NCBI GenBank assembly: GCA_963829085.1
Contig: CAWHHJ010000012.1
Coordinates: 124,001 to 188,000 of the forward strand
Direction: 5' to 3'
From: PALSA-1004 sp963829085
GTDB lineage: Bacteria; Pseudomonadota; Gammaproteobacteria; Burkholderiales; SG8-41
DNA length: 64,000 bases
Shown: one piece after another, positions 17,509 through 26,909 of the stretch
Position numbering within the stretch: the stretch's first letter is position 1
Layout of the letters: every line of letters starts with the position of its first letter
The notes under the pieces: generated by a model
The model's database searches: none
Told to the model about the DNA's origin: nothing
The model's input: only the letters and a program-made list of their open reading frames with translations
Program-made: the position numbers and the translations under genes

Positions 17509-18479
17509 CAGTCAATTTTCGCGTTCGAACGTCGCACGATGTCGCCCCATTTCACGCGCTCGCGCTTCGTGAATTCAACGAACTCCTCGGTCGATCCGGT
17601 CGCACACACGCTGCCGGTGGCGGCAACCTTCGCCTGAAACGCGGGCGATGCGCAAACCTTCGCGATCTCGGCGTTGAGCCGCGCGATGATCTCTTTGGGC
17701 ACGCCGGCCGGCGCCATCATGCCCGTCCACGTCGTTATTTCGTAGCCTGTCACGCCGGCTTCCTGCATCGTCGGCAGCTCAGGAAAGAGCGCCGAGCGCG
17801 ACGGGCCGGTCACCGCAAGGCCGCGCACGCGTCCGGCCTTCGCGTAAGGCGCGATCGACGGTTGGTTGTCGAAGATGAGATCGACCTGGCCGGCGATGAT
17901 CTCCGTGAGCGCCTGCTGCACCGCTTTGTATGGCACATGGACAATGCGCGTGCCGGTCATTTGCTTGAAGAGCTCGCCGCTCAGATGCAGCGTCGTCCCA
18001 TTGCCAGACGATCCGAATGTGAGCTTGTCGGGATTCGCTCGCGCGTAGTTGACGAGGTCAGCCACGGTCTTGACGGGCAGCGTGTTGCGCACAGCGAGCA
18101 GATTCTGCCCGGACGTGAATCGTCCAACGACCTGGATCTCGCGATCGATGTCATACGGCAGGTTCGACATGAGCGCAGGGAAGATCGAGAGGTAAACCAT
18201 GTTGGCGTAGCCGAGCGTGTAGCCATCGGCTGGCGCGCGAGCGAGCATTCCGACGCCGATCACTCCGCCGGCGGTGGGACGATTGTCGATGACGAACTGC
18301 GCTTTCATCTGATTAGCGAGTTCGGCGGTTAACATGCGCGCGGAAATGTCAGCGCCGTTGCCGGCGGCCGATGGCACGATGTAACGAATCGGGTGATCCG
18401 GATACTCGGCAAGAGCGGCGGGCAGACATACCACCGTAAGCAGCAACGGCAGCAATCGCGCAGTCAACATCACATTCAT
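17508..18479 (-). CDS. Bug/TctC-family periplasmic solute-binding protein
   Basis: 323 residues from the ATG at 18479, chosen because it places the hydrophobic signal (LLPLLLTVVCLPAALAE) at the N-terminus. Family motifs: YPDHPIRYIVPSAAGNGAD (the usual PPGGG is replaced by SAAGNG), APADGYTLGY, VHVPYKAV (the usual YKG is YKA) and MMAPAGVP. The changed ligand-loop motifs suggest a ligand other than that of its neighbours. Its TGA overlaps the ATG of the downstream M81 gene (TGATG), so the pair is translationally coupled. Confidence 0.88.
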   Translation of the reverse strand: MNVMLTARLLPLLLTVVCLPAALAEYPDHPIRYIVPSAAGNGADISARMLTAELANQMKAQFVIDNRPTAGGVIGVGMLARAPADGYTLGYANMVYLSIFPALMSNLPYDIDREIQVVGRFTSGQNLLAVRNTLPVKTVADLVNYARANPDKLTFGSSGNGTTLHLSGELFKQMTGTRIVHVPYKAVQQALTEIIAGQVDLIFDNQPSIAPYAKAGRVRGLAVTGPSRSALFPELPTMQEAGVTGYEITTWTGMMAPAGVPKEIIARLNAEIAKVCASPAFQAKVAATGSVCATGSTEEFVEFTKRERVKWGDIVRRSNAKID

Positions 18480-18583
18480 GAGATATCGCTCGTAGTGATC
18501 GCGTTCCATTCAGTCAACAAGACACTCTGCGAACAGTGATGCATCTTTCACACGGCCGATTCAGCGGCCGCCGCGCTGATTGA

Positions 18584-20092
18584 TCACATCCCCGGCTCGA
18601 ATGCGGGACCGCGCGGCTCGAGCCGTACACCGGCGCGAAGATGCTTGTACGGATACTGACGGGCGTCGACGAGATGCGCGCCAGGTGCAACTGCTACGAG
18701 AACACGCTCGGCGATGGGCTCGAAGTCCGCGCGAAAGTGGCACGTACTTTTAACTACCAGAATTTTGTGCTCCGTGGGTTCAACACCAATATGACGAAAG
18801 ATCTCGAGATCGTATGCCTGCATGCGCTTGCTCGCGACGACAACACTCACGCCGCCGATAACGAGTAGAGCGGTGGGACCGAGCTTCGCTTCGCGACCGC
18901 CCACGCACGGACCCTTGCAGACGAAGCGTCCATCGGTAAGGCGCGCGACGCGGAACGTTCCGCGAAACGGCTTTACGCCGGGCAATGGCGTACACCCGCC
19001 GAGGTCGATCGTGATATCGGCGCCTTCACTCGCCGCGTGCGCCGCTGCGGCGGCCTTCGCATCCGTGAGTACGCACAGCGCCGCCTTCTTCGCTCCATTG
19101 CGTACGAGCGCTTCGAGCATTCCCGTCGTATCACCGGTGCCGCCGCAACCCGGATTGTCCTGTGTGTCCGCGATTACGACGGGGCGCGTTGCCTTGTCAC
19201 TGATAGCTATCGCCTGGCGTACGGCCTCGTCCGGTGTCAGCAGTGGTTCCGCGAACGCATCCTCCATGTCGATTATGTGGCCAGCCAGCGCATCTGCTGC
19301 CGCGTCGACCGCCGCTTGTGAATAGCCGTGGCAGATGACGGCGGGACCGCAGTTATACAAATCGGACGGCGGAAAGCCGGCGCCGTAACACAGGTCGAGC
19401 ACCTCACCGCCCTCGCCGCGAGCGGATTTCGCGACGATCTTTTTCGACGGTTCGACGAGCGTGCATTGGAAGTTGAGCGGAATGAGAAACGGAATCTTGC
19501 GAAATGCACGCGCTGTCGGCCGGCCTCGCGTAAGTATCGTATCTAAGATTCGTGCGGCGCGGCTGCCAGTCTGCGGCCGATCGACGTGCGGATACGTGTA
19601 GTAGATCGCCATCCCGTCGGTGAGCGCCGCCATCGCAGGTGTGAGATTGGTGTGATAGTCGAGGCTGATGACGATCGGCACTTGCGGACCAACCGCAGCG
19701 CGTACGCGACGCAGTATCTCGCCTTCACCATCCTCGAAGTCGACCGAGCACATCGCCCCGTGCAGATCCAGATAGACGGCGTCGACGGGCATTGCGAGTG
19801 ATAGGCGGCCCACGAGCTCGCCGACGATGCGTTCAAATGCATCGCTCGTGACGTACCCGCCCGCGCCGCCGCTCGCCCAAACCAGAGGAGCGAGGTCATG
19901 CTTGTCCGCCATGTCAGCGAGAAAACCGGACATGGCGAATGCGCGGCCGGGAAGATTGGTCAGGATATCTTTGCCGCGAGTCAGTGGAGGGCGGTCACTG
20001 ACCGCGACGAAATATGCGAAATCCGTGTGTACCGGGACGAAGCAATTTGTTTCGTGGTGAAAACCGCCGACGGCAATACGTGCCATGCTCAT
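18584..20092 (-). CDS. Second M81-family (MlrC-like) metallopeptidase
   Basis: 502 residues, clearly related to but not a recent copy of the M81 gene at 16 kb. Motifs are FHHETN at residues 11-16, LDLHGAM near 110, DYHTN near 147 and YPHVD near 170, plus the C-terminal DTQDNPGCGGTGDTT. Two starts are possible; the ATG at 20086 has GGAG at a better distance than that at 20092. No signal peptide. It follows a Bug gene and precedes another after about 100 bases, so each M81 gene here has its own Bug partner. Confidence 0.87.
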   Translation of the reverse strand: MSMARIAVGGFHHETNCFVPVHTDFAYFVAVSDRPPLTRGKDILTNLPGRAFAMSGFLADMADKHDLAPLVWASGGAGGYVTSDAFERIVGELVGRLSLAMPVDAVYLDLHGAMCSVDFEDGEGEILRRVRAAVGPQVPIVISLDYHTNLTPAMAALTDGMAIYYTYPHVDRPQTGSRAARILDTILTRGRPTARAFRKIPFLIPLNFQCTLVEPSKKIVAKSARGEGGEVLDLCYGAGFPPSDLYNCGPAVICHGYSQAAVDAAADALAGHIIDMEDAFAEPLLTPDEAVRQAIAISDKATRPVVIADTQDNPGCGGTGDTTGMLEALVRNGAKKAALCVLTDAKAAAAAHAASEGADITIDLGGCTPLPGVKPFRGTFRVARLTDGRFVCKGPCVGGREAKLGPTALLVIGGVSVVVASKRMQAYDLEIFRHIGVEPTEHKILVVKSTCHFRADFEPIAERVLVAVAPGAHLVDARQYPYKHLRAGVRLEPRGPAFEPGM

Positions 20093-20146
20093 GCTCCTGG
20101 AAATCTTGTGTGATTACGTGTACTGTTATGAGCCTGGAGCGTGCGG

Positions 20147-21120
20147 CTATTCCAGCTCAATGTGAGCGGTGCGCACGATTCTGTCGATGAGCGCAGCCTC
20201 TTTTTTGCGACCTCCAACATCTGCTCCGGCGTATTGAACAGCGCTTCCGAGCCGACGACCTTGAAGAATTGCTCGCGGAATTCCGGCGGCGACATCGCTT
20301 TCGCAACGGCATCAGCGAGCACGCCCATGATTTCACGCGGCGTGCGCGCGGGCACCACGAGCGCATAGAAGGGCTCGAACTCGAAGCCTGGCAACGCTGC
20401 TTCCGCGATCGTGGGCACTTCGGGAAGTTGCGGCGATCGTTTAGCGCCGCTCACGCCGAGCGACCGTATGCGGCCGTCGCGAATGAGCGGCAGCGCGCTG
20501 CCCAGGACGGCCGAACCGATTTCGATCCGACCGCCGATCAGATCGAGATACATCGGGCCCGCGCCTTTATACGGCACATGGTTGATCTGGACTTTGGCCA
20601 TGGCCTTGAAGTATTCACCCGCAAGATGCGGTGTTGCGCCCACGCCCGACGTTCCGTAGCTCAATTGTCCGGGGCGGCTGCGCGCGAATGCGATGAGCTC
20701 CTTTACGCTACGCGTCGGCAACGACGGGTGCACTACGATCGTGAGCATGAAATTAGTGACTTCGGTGACCCAGGCAAAATCGCGAAACGGATCGACTGGC
20801 ATGTCGCGGCGCAAACTTTTGATTCCCGCAAGACCCGAAGCCGCCAGGAGAACCGTGTAACCGTCGGGCGGTTGCTTGGCGACATATTCCCATGCCACGA
20901 GTCCGCCCGCGCCCGTTCGATAGTCGACGATGACCTGTTGGCCGATCGCCTTGCTGATCGCCGGCGCGATCAGCCGCGCGATGAGATCATCTGTGCCGCC
21001 GGGCGGCGCGCGGACAATCAGCCGCAACGGTTTTGAAGGGAACGATTGTGCGAACGCGACGAGCGGCGCAAACAAGGTGCACGCGCACAGCGCAGTAATC
21101 ACTTTGCAGTCAGTATTCAT
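20147..21120 (-). pseudogene. Bug/TctC-family binding protein with frameshift at an A6 run
   Basis: The frame from 21120 gives a signal peptide (LCACTLFAPLVAFAQ) and a Bug domain (PSKPLRLIVRAPPGGTDD, QPPDGYTVLLA, NHVPYKGAG). Near the end, after MLEVAKK, the family-like tail EAALIDRIVRTAHIELE lies one frame back and stops at 20147, giving a 324-residue protein. The unshifted frame runs to 20089 with an atypical Ser/Arg-rich tail. The switch is at A AAA AAG (20200-20206), so either one A is missing from the run or the ribosome slips there by -1. The unshifted stop overlaps the next ATG (ATGA), which leaves some doubt. Confidence 0.75.
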
Positions 21121-21418
21121 TTGCTCGGCGATTCGCCGGGTGAAGGTCGTCGCTCAATCGAAATGAGAAGGCCTAGTATACAAACTGTTCACGGGCCGGG
21201 CGTTGCCATGCAGACATATCGGCTCGCCCGGCACAAGAGTGATCGCGGTCTTGAAGCTGATCGCATCCATATGCTGCGTAGTATGCCGCTGAAATTCGTC
21301 GCGACGAAGACTCGAGGATCGACGTTACGCGTACCTGCTTGACGCGCCCGCCTGCTAAGCGGAAGCTTCCCAGAAACGAGTTGCAGTCTCATTTCATTTC
21401 ATGAAGGGGAGGTACGGC

Positions 21419-22417
21419 GTGAGATATACGTTGAGCACTTTGTTGGTATCCGCAGCGCTGAGCGCCATCACCGGCGCGGCGAACGCGCAGCAGAACGCAT
21501 TCCCAATGGCGGCGCCTGCCGGCAAGGACAGTAACGCGCGCCAGAATGCACCGGCAGGAGCGGTGAATCAGGGCGGGTTCAATGAGTCGACGTGGAAGTA
21601 CGGCACGGCGTTCGATACGCCTGCGGGCGGAAAAGTCTGGAACCCGGCGAAGATCAAGCTGATGCAGGGCGGAAAACTCGTTGGCGGCACCGTCTCCAAT
21701 GTGAAGGACCCGAGCACGTACTGCGCGATGGCGAATGCCGGCTACGATTTCATCTGGACGGAAATTCAGCACGCGGGCTCCACATGGGACAACGTATGGA
21801 ACGCGTGGAAGACCTGTCCACATGCGAAGGCGGTGCCCGGTGCGCGCGTCTCGTACACCGACGAGCGCGAGATTCAACATGCTCTCGATGGCGGCGCGCT
21901 CGTGCTTATAGTGCCAACCGTCGATACGGTCGAGGAGGCGCGTGAGGCGGTCAAGTGGGCCTACTTTCCTCCGCTCGGCAGACGCAGCCTTGGCGGCGGC
22001 GCTGCGTTCGAGCCGACAATGTGGGGCGGCGTTCCGGGAGGCTACCGCAACACCATCAATGACAATCTCGTGCTGATCCTCATGATCGAGACGCTCGAAG
22101 GACTCAAAAACGCCGATGAGATCGCGAAGGTGCCCGGCGTTACGGCGATCTTCGCGGCGAGTTCCGATCTCGGAAATTTTTCAGGCTACAAACAAGGTGA
22201 CCCTGACTACGAGCGTGCAATCAACATCGTGCACGATGCGGCGTTGAAAGCGGGCAAGAAACTGTGCGGACCTTTCGCATGGAAAGACCGTCCCGACTTC
22301 ACGTGCTTCCAGGCACAGAACGAGGTCGCGCAAATAACACGCGGCGTACGGGCCGAACTTGGCGATCTGCATAACACGCAGGGCAAAGTGGAAGTCGGGC
22401 CGTTTGCACCGAAGTGA
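21419..22417 (+). CDS. Exported HpcH/HpaI-type aldolase/citrate lyase family protein
   Basis: The GTG at 21419 is the likely start: AAGGGGAGG lies six bases before it, and it begins the signal peptide MRYTLSTLLVSAALSAITGAA directly; the ATG at 21401 would contain the ribosome site. The mature part is an HpcH-like TIM barrel with EIQHAG near residue 110, metal ligand Glu in MIETLEG and Asp in SSDLGN. Cytosolic relatives cleave 4-hydroxy-2-oxoacids to pyruvate and an aldehyde. Here the signal peptide implies a periplasmic role, which is unusual. A Gln/Asn/Pro-rich spacer of about 40 residues separates the signal from the barrel. An exported DsrE-like gene follows. Confidence 0.82.
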   Translation: MRYTLSTLLVSAALSAITGAANAQQNAFPMAAPAGKDSNARQNAPAGAVNQGGFNESTWKYGTAFDTPAGGKVWNPAKIKLMQGGKLVGGTVSNVKDPSTYCAMANAGYDFIWTEIQHAGSTWDNVWNAWKTCPHAKAVPGARVSYTDEREIQHALDGGALVLIVPTVDTVEEAREAVKWAYFPPLGRRSLGGGAAFEPTMWGGVPGGYRNTINDNLVLILMIETLEGLKNADEIAKVPGVTAIFAASSDLGNFSGYKQGDPDYERAINIVHDAALKAGKKLCGPFAWKDRPDFTCFQAQNEVAQITRGVRAELGDLHNTQGKVEVGPFAPK

Positions 22418-22539
22418 CACTCACGAAGAATCGCAAAGCGCTTGCTGCTTGTATAACGTTTCATGGTTTGAGGAGTAAGCTGGCCGCAATTGGCGCTTAG
22501 GCCAACGGTGAAGTCGAACTGACACGAGAGGACGCAATC

Positions 22540-23049
22540 ATGTACACCCTTAACGCGCGGCTGCAACAATTCCTTCTGGCGGTCACAGCGATCGCATTGG
22601 TTACTCACATGACTGTCGTGCGCGCGGCTGACGACCGGGCTGCATTAGCCGGGCTGTCGGACGGCAAGATCGCTTTCGATATCAAGGAGGGTGAAGGTAA
22701 AGCGCTGCTTGCGAGGCTCGATAGCATCGATGAGACGCGGCAATCGCTGATAGAGCAGGGTGTGGCGCCGCATTTCATTCTCGCGTTCCGCGGACCGGCG
22801 ACGCGCCTGGTGCAGACCGATCAGGAGAAGATCAAGCCTGAAGAACGCGAGATGGCGGCGAAGGTCGCGGCGAAGATCAAGGAGATGAGCGCTGCGCGAG
22901 GCGTCGATGCGCTGGAGCAATGCTCGCTCGCCGTGCGCCAGCAGGGTACGAACGGCGATAAAGTGCTGCCGCAAATCAAGCTCGTTGGAAACGGTTTCAT
23001 TTCGCTGATGGCGTATCAGGCGAAAGGGTTTGCTTATATCGCGCCGTGA
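22540..23049 (+). CDS. Exported DsrE-family protein
   Basis: 169 residues with a signal peptide ending in VVRAAD, then a DsrE-like alpha/beta domain: IAFDIKEGEGKALLARLDSI, FILAFRGPATRLV, and the typical end GFISLMAYQAKGFAYIAP. DsrE relatives move sulfur via a conserved cysteine; here the only mature cysteine is in DALEQCSLAVRQQG, at about the right place. AGAGGA precedes the ATG. Periplasmic DsrE proteins are common near sulfur or redox genes but unproven in function. The aldolase upstream and Bug gene downstream are on the same strand. Confidence 0.82.
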   Translation: MYTLNARLQQFLLAVTAIALVTHMTVVRAADDRAALAGLSDGKIAFDIKEGEGKALLARLDSIDETRQSLIEQGVAPHFILAFRGPATRLVQTDQEKIKPEEREMAAKVAAKIKEMSAARGVDALEQCSLAVRQQGTNGDKVLPQIKLVGNGFISLMAYQAKGFAYIAP

Positions 23050-23125
23050 GGCTGTGATCGTCGTCGTGCGCAACGCATGCAGCAAGGCTGCGACGCAAGC
23101 GGGCGCGCATTCGACGGACGTGTGA

Positions 23126-24100
23126 ATGCTTGAACTCCGCGAACTGATTGCTGCATCCGCAATCACAGCGTTCGCAGCGCCAGCCGCAATGGCGCAGGAC
23201 AATTATCCGGATCGACCTATCCGCATCATCGTGCCGACGGCGCCTGGCGGTCCGAGCGATATCGGCGCACGCCTGATCGCGCAGGAACTCACGAAGCGAT
23301 GGGGCCGACAAGTGGTGGTCGATACACGGCCGGGCGCAGGGTCAATCATCGGCACGGAGATCGTCGCGCGAGCGGCAGCCGACGGTTACACGCTGCTCCT
23401 GAGCCCGAGTACCCTTGCTATCAATCCGGCTACCTACAAGAACATGCCGTATGACGTGCGGCGCGATTTCGCCCCAATTACACAGACGCACTTCGTGCCC
23501 AACCTGATTCTGCTGCATCCGTCGGTGCCCGCCAAATCGGTGCGGGAATTTATAACGCTCGCCAAAGCCCGGCCCGGCGAATTGCTCTATGGCTCTTCCG
23601 GACACGGTACGAATCCGCATCTGGTGATGGAATTATTCGCGAGTATGGCGCAGATCCGTCTCATGCATATCCCGTACAAAGGTACTCTGCCCGGGTTGAT
23701 AGAGACGCTGGCTGGTCGGGTCGCGATGATTGCGACGAGCAGCATGTCGCTGGTCGTTCCGCACGTACGAACAGGAAAATTGCGGGCGCTCGGAATCACG
23801 AGTGCTGCGCGTTCACCTGCGGTCCCAGACATTCCAACGATTGCGGAAGCGGGCGTGCCGGGCTACGAAGCGGTCCAATGGTCGGCGATGCTGGCGCCCG
23901 CCGGGACACCGCCTGAACTCATTGCGCGGCTGAACAAAGAGGTCACTGCGATTCTGCGCACGCCGGAAATCAGGGACCGGCTTGCCGGCGACAGTGCGGA
24001 AGTCGTTGCCGGTTCGCCCGAACAGTTAACGCAGTTCTTGAATGCAGAAATTGTGAAATGGGCGCGAGTGGTGAAAGCAGCGGGCATCACGCCGGAATAA
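23126..24100 (+). CDS. Bug/TctC-family periplasmic solute-binding protein
   Basis: 324 residues with a signal peptide (LIAASAITAFAAPAAMAQ) and all family marks: YPDRPIRIIVPTAPGGPSD, AAADGYTLLLS, MHIPYKGTL and LAPAGTPPE. The C-terminus ends KAAGITPE, which several Bug proteins here share. No clear ribosome site is seen before the ATG, so a GTG or TTG start slightly upstream is possible. It follows the exported aldolase and DsrE-like genes and probably serves the same nutrient system. Confidence 0.9.
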   Translation: MLELRELIAASAITAFAAPAAMAQDNYPDRPIRIIVPTAPGGPSDIGARLIAQELTKRWGRQVVVDTRPGAGSIIGTEIVARAAADGYTLLLSPSTLAINPATYKNMPYDVRRDFAPITQTHFVPNLILLHPSVPAKSVREFITLAKARPGELLYGSSGHGTNPHLVMELFASMAQIRLMHIPYKGTLPGLIETLAGRVAMIATSSMSLVVPHVRTGKLRALGITSAARSPAVPDIPTIAEAGVPGYEAVQWSAMLAPAGTPPELIARLNKEVTAILRTPEIRDRLAGDSAEVVAGSPEQLTQFLNAEIVKWARVVKAAGITPE

Positions 24101-24141
24101 CGGCGCTCGTCGCCGACTCGTGGCGAGTCTAAAGAGCAGGC

Positions 24142-25049
24142 TTAGTCCACACGCTTGATGCGAGCAAGCGCGTACAGAAGGCGCGGCCACTTCGGCAACA
24201 TACGGGTGGCTCGCTTTTTTGTACACGCTGGTGATCTGCTTCACATAATTGCGTGTTTCGGCATATGGCGGAATGCCGCGATATCTTTCAACGGTCTCTT
24301 CGCCCGCATTGTATGCGGCAAGCACCAACCGCACTTCACCTTTGAAATAAGCCATCAGCCAGCGTAAGTAAGCGAGGCCGCCTTTCAGATTCTCGAGCGG
24401 GTTCTTCGCATTCTTAACCCCGAAGCGCTGGGCGGTCGCGGGAATCAATTGCATGAGACCCTGCGCGTTTTTCGGCGACACGGCGTTGGCATCAAAATTT
24501 GATTCAACCGCAATGAGCGCCAGGTACGAGGTCCGGATCAACCGAATATTCCGGCGCCCAACGTTGGACGAGCAGCGCGATGTCTTTTCTCACCACTGGT
24601 GCCGACGGAGACTCGACAAGTGCGGGTACCGGCTGACTCAAGCATGCGGGCATCACCGTATCCGTTCGACGGCTCACATGTTGAATCAATTCTTGCGCGC
24701 GTTCGTTGCCTTGCTCAGCGGCTTTGCCGATCAGCACCGCAGCGATGCCTTCGTCGGCCTGCACTTCGCGTCCGATGGAATAGATAATGCCGAGCTTTAA
24801 CAGCGCGACGCTGTCTCCGCGCGCAGCGGCTTGGCAATACATCTCGTTCGAGCGCGCGAAATCGCGCGGCATGTTTTCACCGCGCTCAAATTTCGAGGCA
24901 AGTGTGACCAGTGCCTGCACGTCGCCGCGTCGTGCAGCGCTTTGAAGCGCTTCAATATCCGCGGGCTGCTGCGCAATCGCGCCAATGCAATGCAGCGCTG
25001 TGCCAATAGCGAAGCAGCGCATGGCGTTTTCAAGGATGTGACGTTTCAT
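24142..25049 (-). pseudogene. Lytic transglycosylase (SLT) with Sel1-like repeats, two frameshifts
   Basis: The ATG at 25049 begins a signal peptide (MRCFAIGTALHCIGAIAQ). Two Sel1/TPR-like repeats follow (ALVTLASKFERGENMPRDF, ALLKLGIIYSIGREV). The transglycosylase domain shows the catalytic Glu in ALIAVESNFD, then GLMQLIPATA and LAAYNAGEE. An extra base near 24531 and one in the T6 run at 24215-24220 break the frame. Corrected, the product is 301 residues ending WPRLLYALARIKRVD at 24142, and it no longer overlaps the Bug gene. Members cut peptidoglycan glycan strands in the periplasm. Confidence 0.8.
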
Positions 25050-25203
25050 GGACCGCGCATGATAACCGTATTGGCGCGCGTCAAGAAGCGGTATAAAAAC
25101 AGTCAGTCCTACGTTCGGATGCTGCGCAGCCGCTGGCCTTGCAGTGCCGATCACCAGTAGCATCACGGTTACCTGTCGAGTTGAACCGTTGTCGCCCCTT
25201 GCC

Positions 25204-26526
25204 ATGCAGAACTCAACTACCGATGTCGTTATCATCGGCGCCGGTGCTGCGGGTCTGGCGGCTGCGGAAGAGCTCGCACGCGGAAAAATCGCGGCTGTGG
25301 TGCTTGAGGCACGCGATCGCATCGGCGGACGATGCTACACGCGCGCGACTTCCGGTCTGTCCGTGCCCATCGAGCTCGGCGCTGAATTCATTCACGGACG
25401 TTCACCGTCCATATTCTCCGCACTCAAACGCCACAGCATCGCTGCGGTCGACACCGTCGGTCCGCATTGGTTTGAAACGAACGGTACGCTTCAAGTGCGC
25501 AACAGCCCGCTGCCGGAAATCAGGGCCGCCATGCGCAAGCCGCATACACTGCACGCCGGAGATATGTCGTTCGACAAGTTTCTGGACACGCACCTTAGCA
25601 GGGAATTGTCGGCAGATGCGCTTGCGTATGCGCGCACGATGGTCGAAGGGTATGACGGTGCGGATGCGAGCCGCATCAGCGCGTTGGAGGTTGTCGACGA
25701 ATGGAGCGGCGGCGGCGCGGCGGACAGCGCATCGTTCCGTCCACTCGGCGGTTACGGCGCGCTCATGGCGTCGATGGCCACGGCGCTCAACGAGCGTCCG
25801 GTTCGCGTTCAGTTGGAAACCGTCGTGCGTGCGATACGATGGAAGCGCGGACGCGTGGAAGTCTCGGGCAATTGGCGCGGAAGACCATTCACGATCACGG
25901 GCTCGCGTGCAATCGTGACTTTGCCGTTGGGCGTGCTGCAATTGCCGGCTGCGTCGCCACACGCTGTGCAGTTTTCGCCGGCGCTCGCCGACAAACGCGC
26001 GGCGCTGAAAAAGATTTCATCGGGTTCCGCGGTCAAGGTCGTGCTCTGGTTTCGGCGTGCGTTCTGGGAACAACTGGAGCGTGGTCGATTTCGCGACGCG
26101 GCGTTTTTTCATTCGACCGGCGCCGCTTTTCGAACGTTCTGGACCGTGCTGCCCATACGAGCGCCCGTTCTGACTGTATGGGCCGGCGGACCGCGGGCGG
26201 ATGCTTTGTGCGCTCGCGGCGAGAAGCACATGATCAAGACATCGCTCGCGAGTTTGGAATCGCTGTTTGGACGTTCGGCGGAAGTCGCAAAACATCTCGC
26301 GGGTGCATGCGTCCATGATTGGCGCCGCGATCCTTATACCTGCGGTGCGTACAGTTACGTGACGACGGGCGGTCAGGGCGCTCGCGAGACACTGGCGAAG
26401 CCGTTGCGCGATACGCTTTTTTTTGCCGGCGAAGCTGCCGATCTAAGCGGTGAAGCGTCGACCGTCGGCGGTGCACTCCAGAGCGGCATTACAGCAGCAC
26501 GTTTGGTAGCGAAGAATAATTTTTGA
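25204..26526 (+). CDS. FAD-dependent amine oxidase family protein
   Basis: 440 residues from the ATG at 25204, which puts the FAD-binding motif VVIIGAGAAGLAAAEELA at residue 8; an ATG at 25144 would add an unlikely tail. Other marks are EARDRIGGRCYT, ELGAEFIHG and the C-terminal FAD region LFFAGEAAD followed by STVGGALQSG. The family oxidises amines or polyamines, or acts as a desaturase. No signal peptide, so cytosolic. Substrate unknown. It is divergent from the lytic transglycosylase gene, with about 155 bases between them. Confidence 0.87.
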   Translation: MQNSTTDVVIIGAGAAGLAAAEELARGKIAAVVLEARDRIGGRCYTRATSGLSVPIELGAEFIHGRSPSIFSALKRHSIAAVDTVGPHWFETNGTLQVRNSPLPEIRAAMRKPHTLHAGDMSFDKFLDTHLSRELSADALAYARTMVEGYDGADASRISALEVVDEWSGGGAADSASFRPLGGYGALMASMATALNERPVRVQLETVVRAIRWKRGRVEVSGNWRGRPFTITGSRAIVTLPLGVLQLPAASPHAVQFSPALADKRAALKKISSGSAVKVVLWFRRAFWEQLERGRFRDAAFFHSTGAAFRTFWTVLPIRAPVLTVWAGGPRADALCARGEKHMIKTSLASLESLFGRSAEVAKHLAGACVHDWRRDPYTCGAYSYVTTGGQGARETLAKPLRDTLFFAGEAADLSGEASTVGGALQSGITAARLVAKNNF

Positions 26527-26909
26527 AAAACGTCCGCGGTCGTGAGTTGTGCGCTTTGCTTACTCGGCACTCGTAGGCGGGTTAGCGCATCGCACCCTGA
26601 CCACCAATAACATCGACGGTAACCTGCGTTAACCGCTCTACCTGCGCCGCTGCATTGATATTGCCAAGCGTGGGAGGGGTCAGGTGCATCGTGCATGCCC
26701 CGCCGTTGAACGTGAGCGTTACCTCGCATGAGTCATGCGCGGTTGTAACCAATATAATGCGTAGGACAACGCCGCGATGCGCGCGCATGTGTGCAGTTAT
26801 GCGCACGCTTAATACGAACGGAGCGCGCGAAACGGGTATGCTTTTGTCAAGTCGTGCTGATGGGTGCCGTAGGCGCAGCACGGTCATTCTAATAACTGAC
26901 GAGGGAGCA
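26527..26909. other. Intergenic stretch upstream of the RcnB-like gene
   Basis: No supported gene. A 68-codon minus-strand frame (26582-26788) has fair codon character but no ribosome site, so it is not called. The promoter of the RcnB-like gene should be in the last 150 bases. Confidence 0.4.

Noticed and set aside
17448..18332. Plus-strand frame of 294 codons
   Set aside because: It is antisense to a clear Bug gene and has Arg/His-rich shadow composition.
20269..21036. Plus-strand frame of 255 codons
   Set aside because: Antisense shadow of a Bug gene; no motif.
24026..24141. Extension of the transglycosylase frame into the convergent Bug gene
   Set aside because: The extension arises from the extra base at 24215-24220; the corrected gene ends at 24142 without overlap.
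24504..24506. TGA in the lytic transglycosylase gene as selenocysteine
   Set aside because: The conserved transglycosylase sequence continues in another frame; a one-base insertion explains it.
26582..26788. 68-codon minus-strand frame with fair codon use
   Set aside because: No ribosome site, no signal or motif, and it lies in the likely promoter region of the RcnB-like gene.
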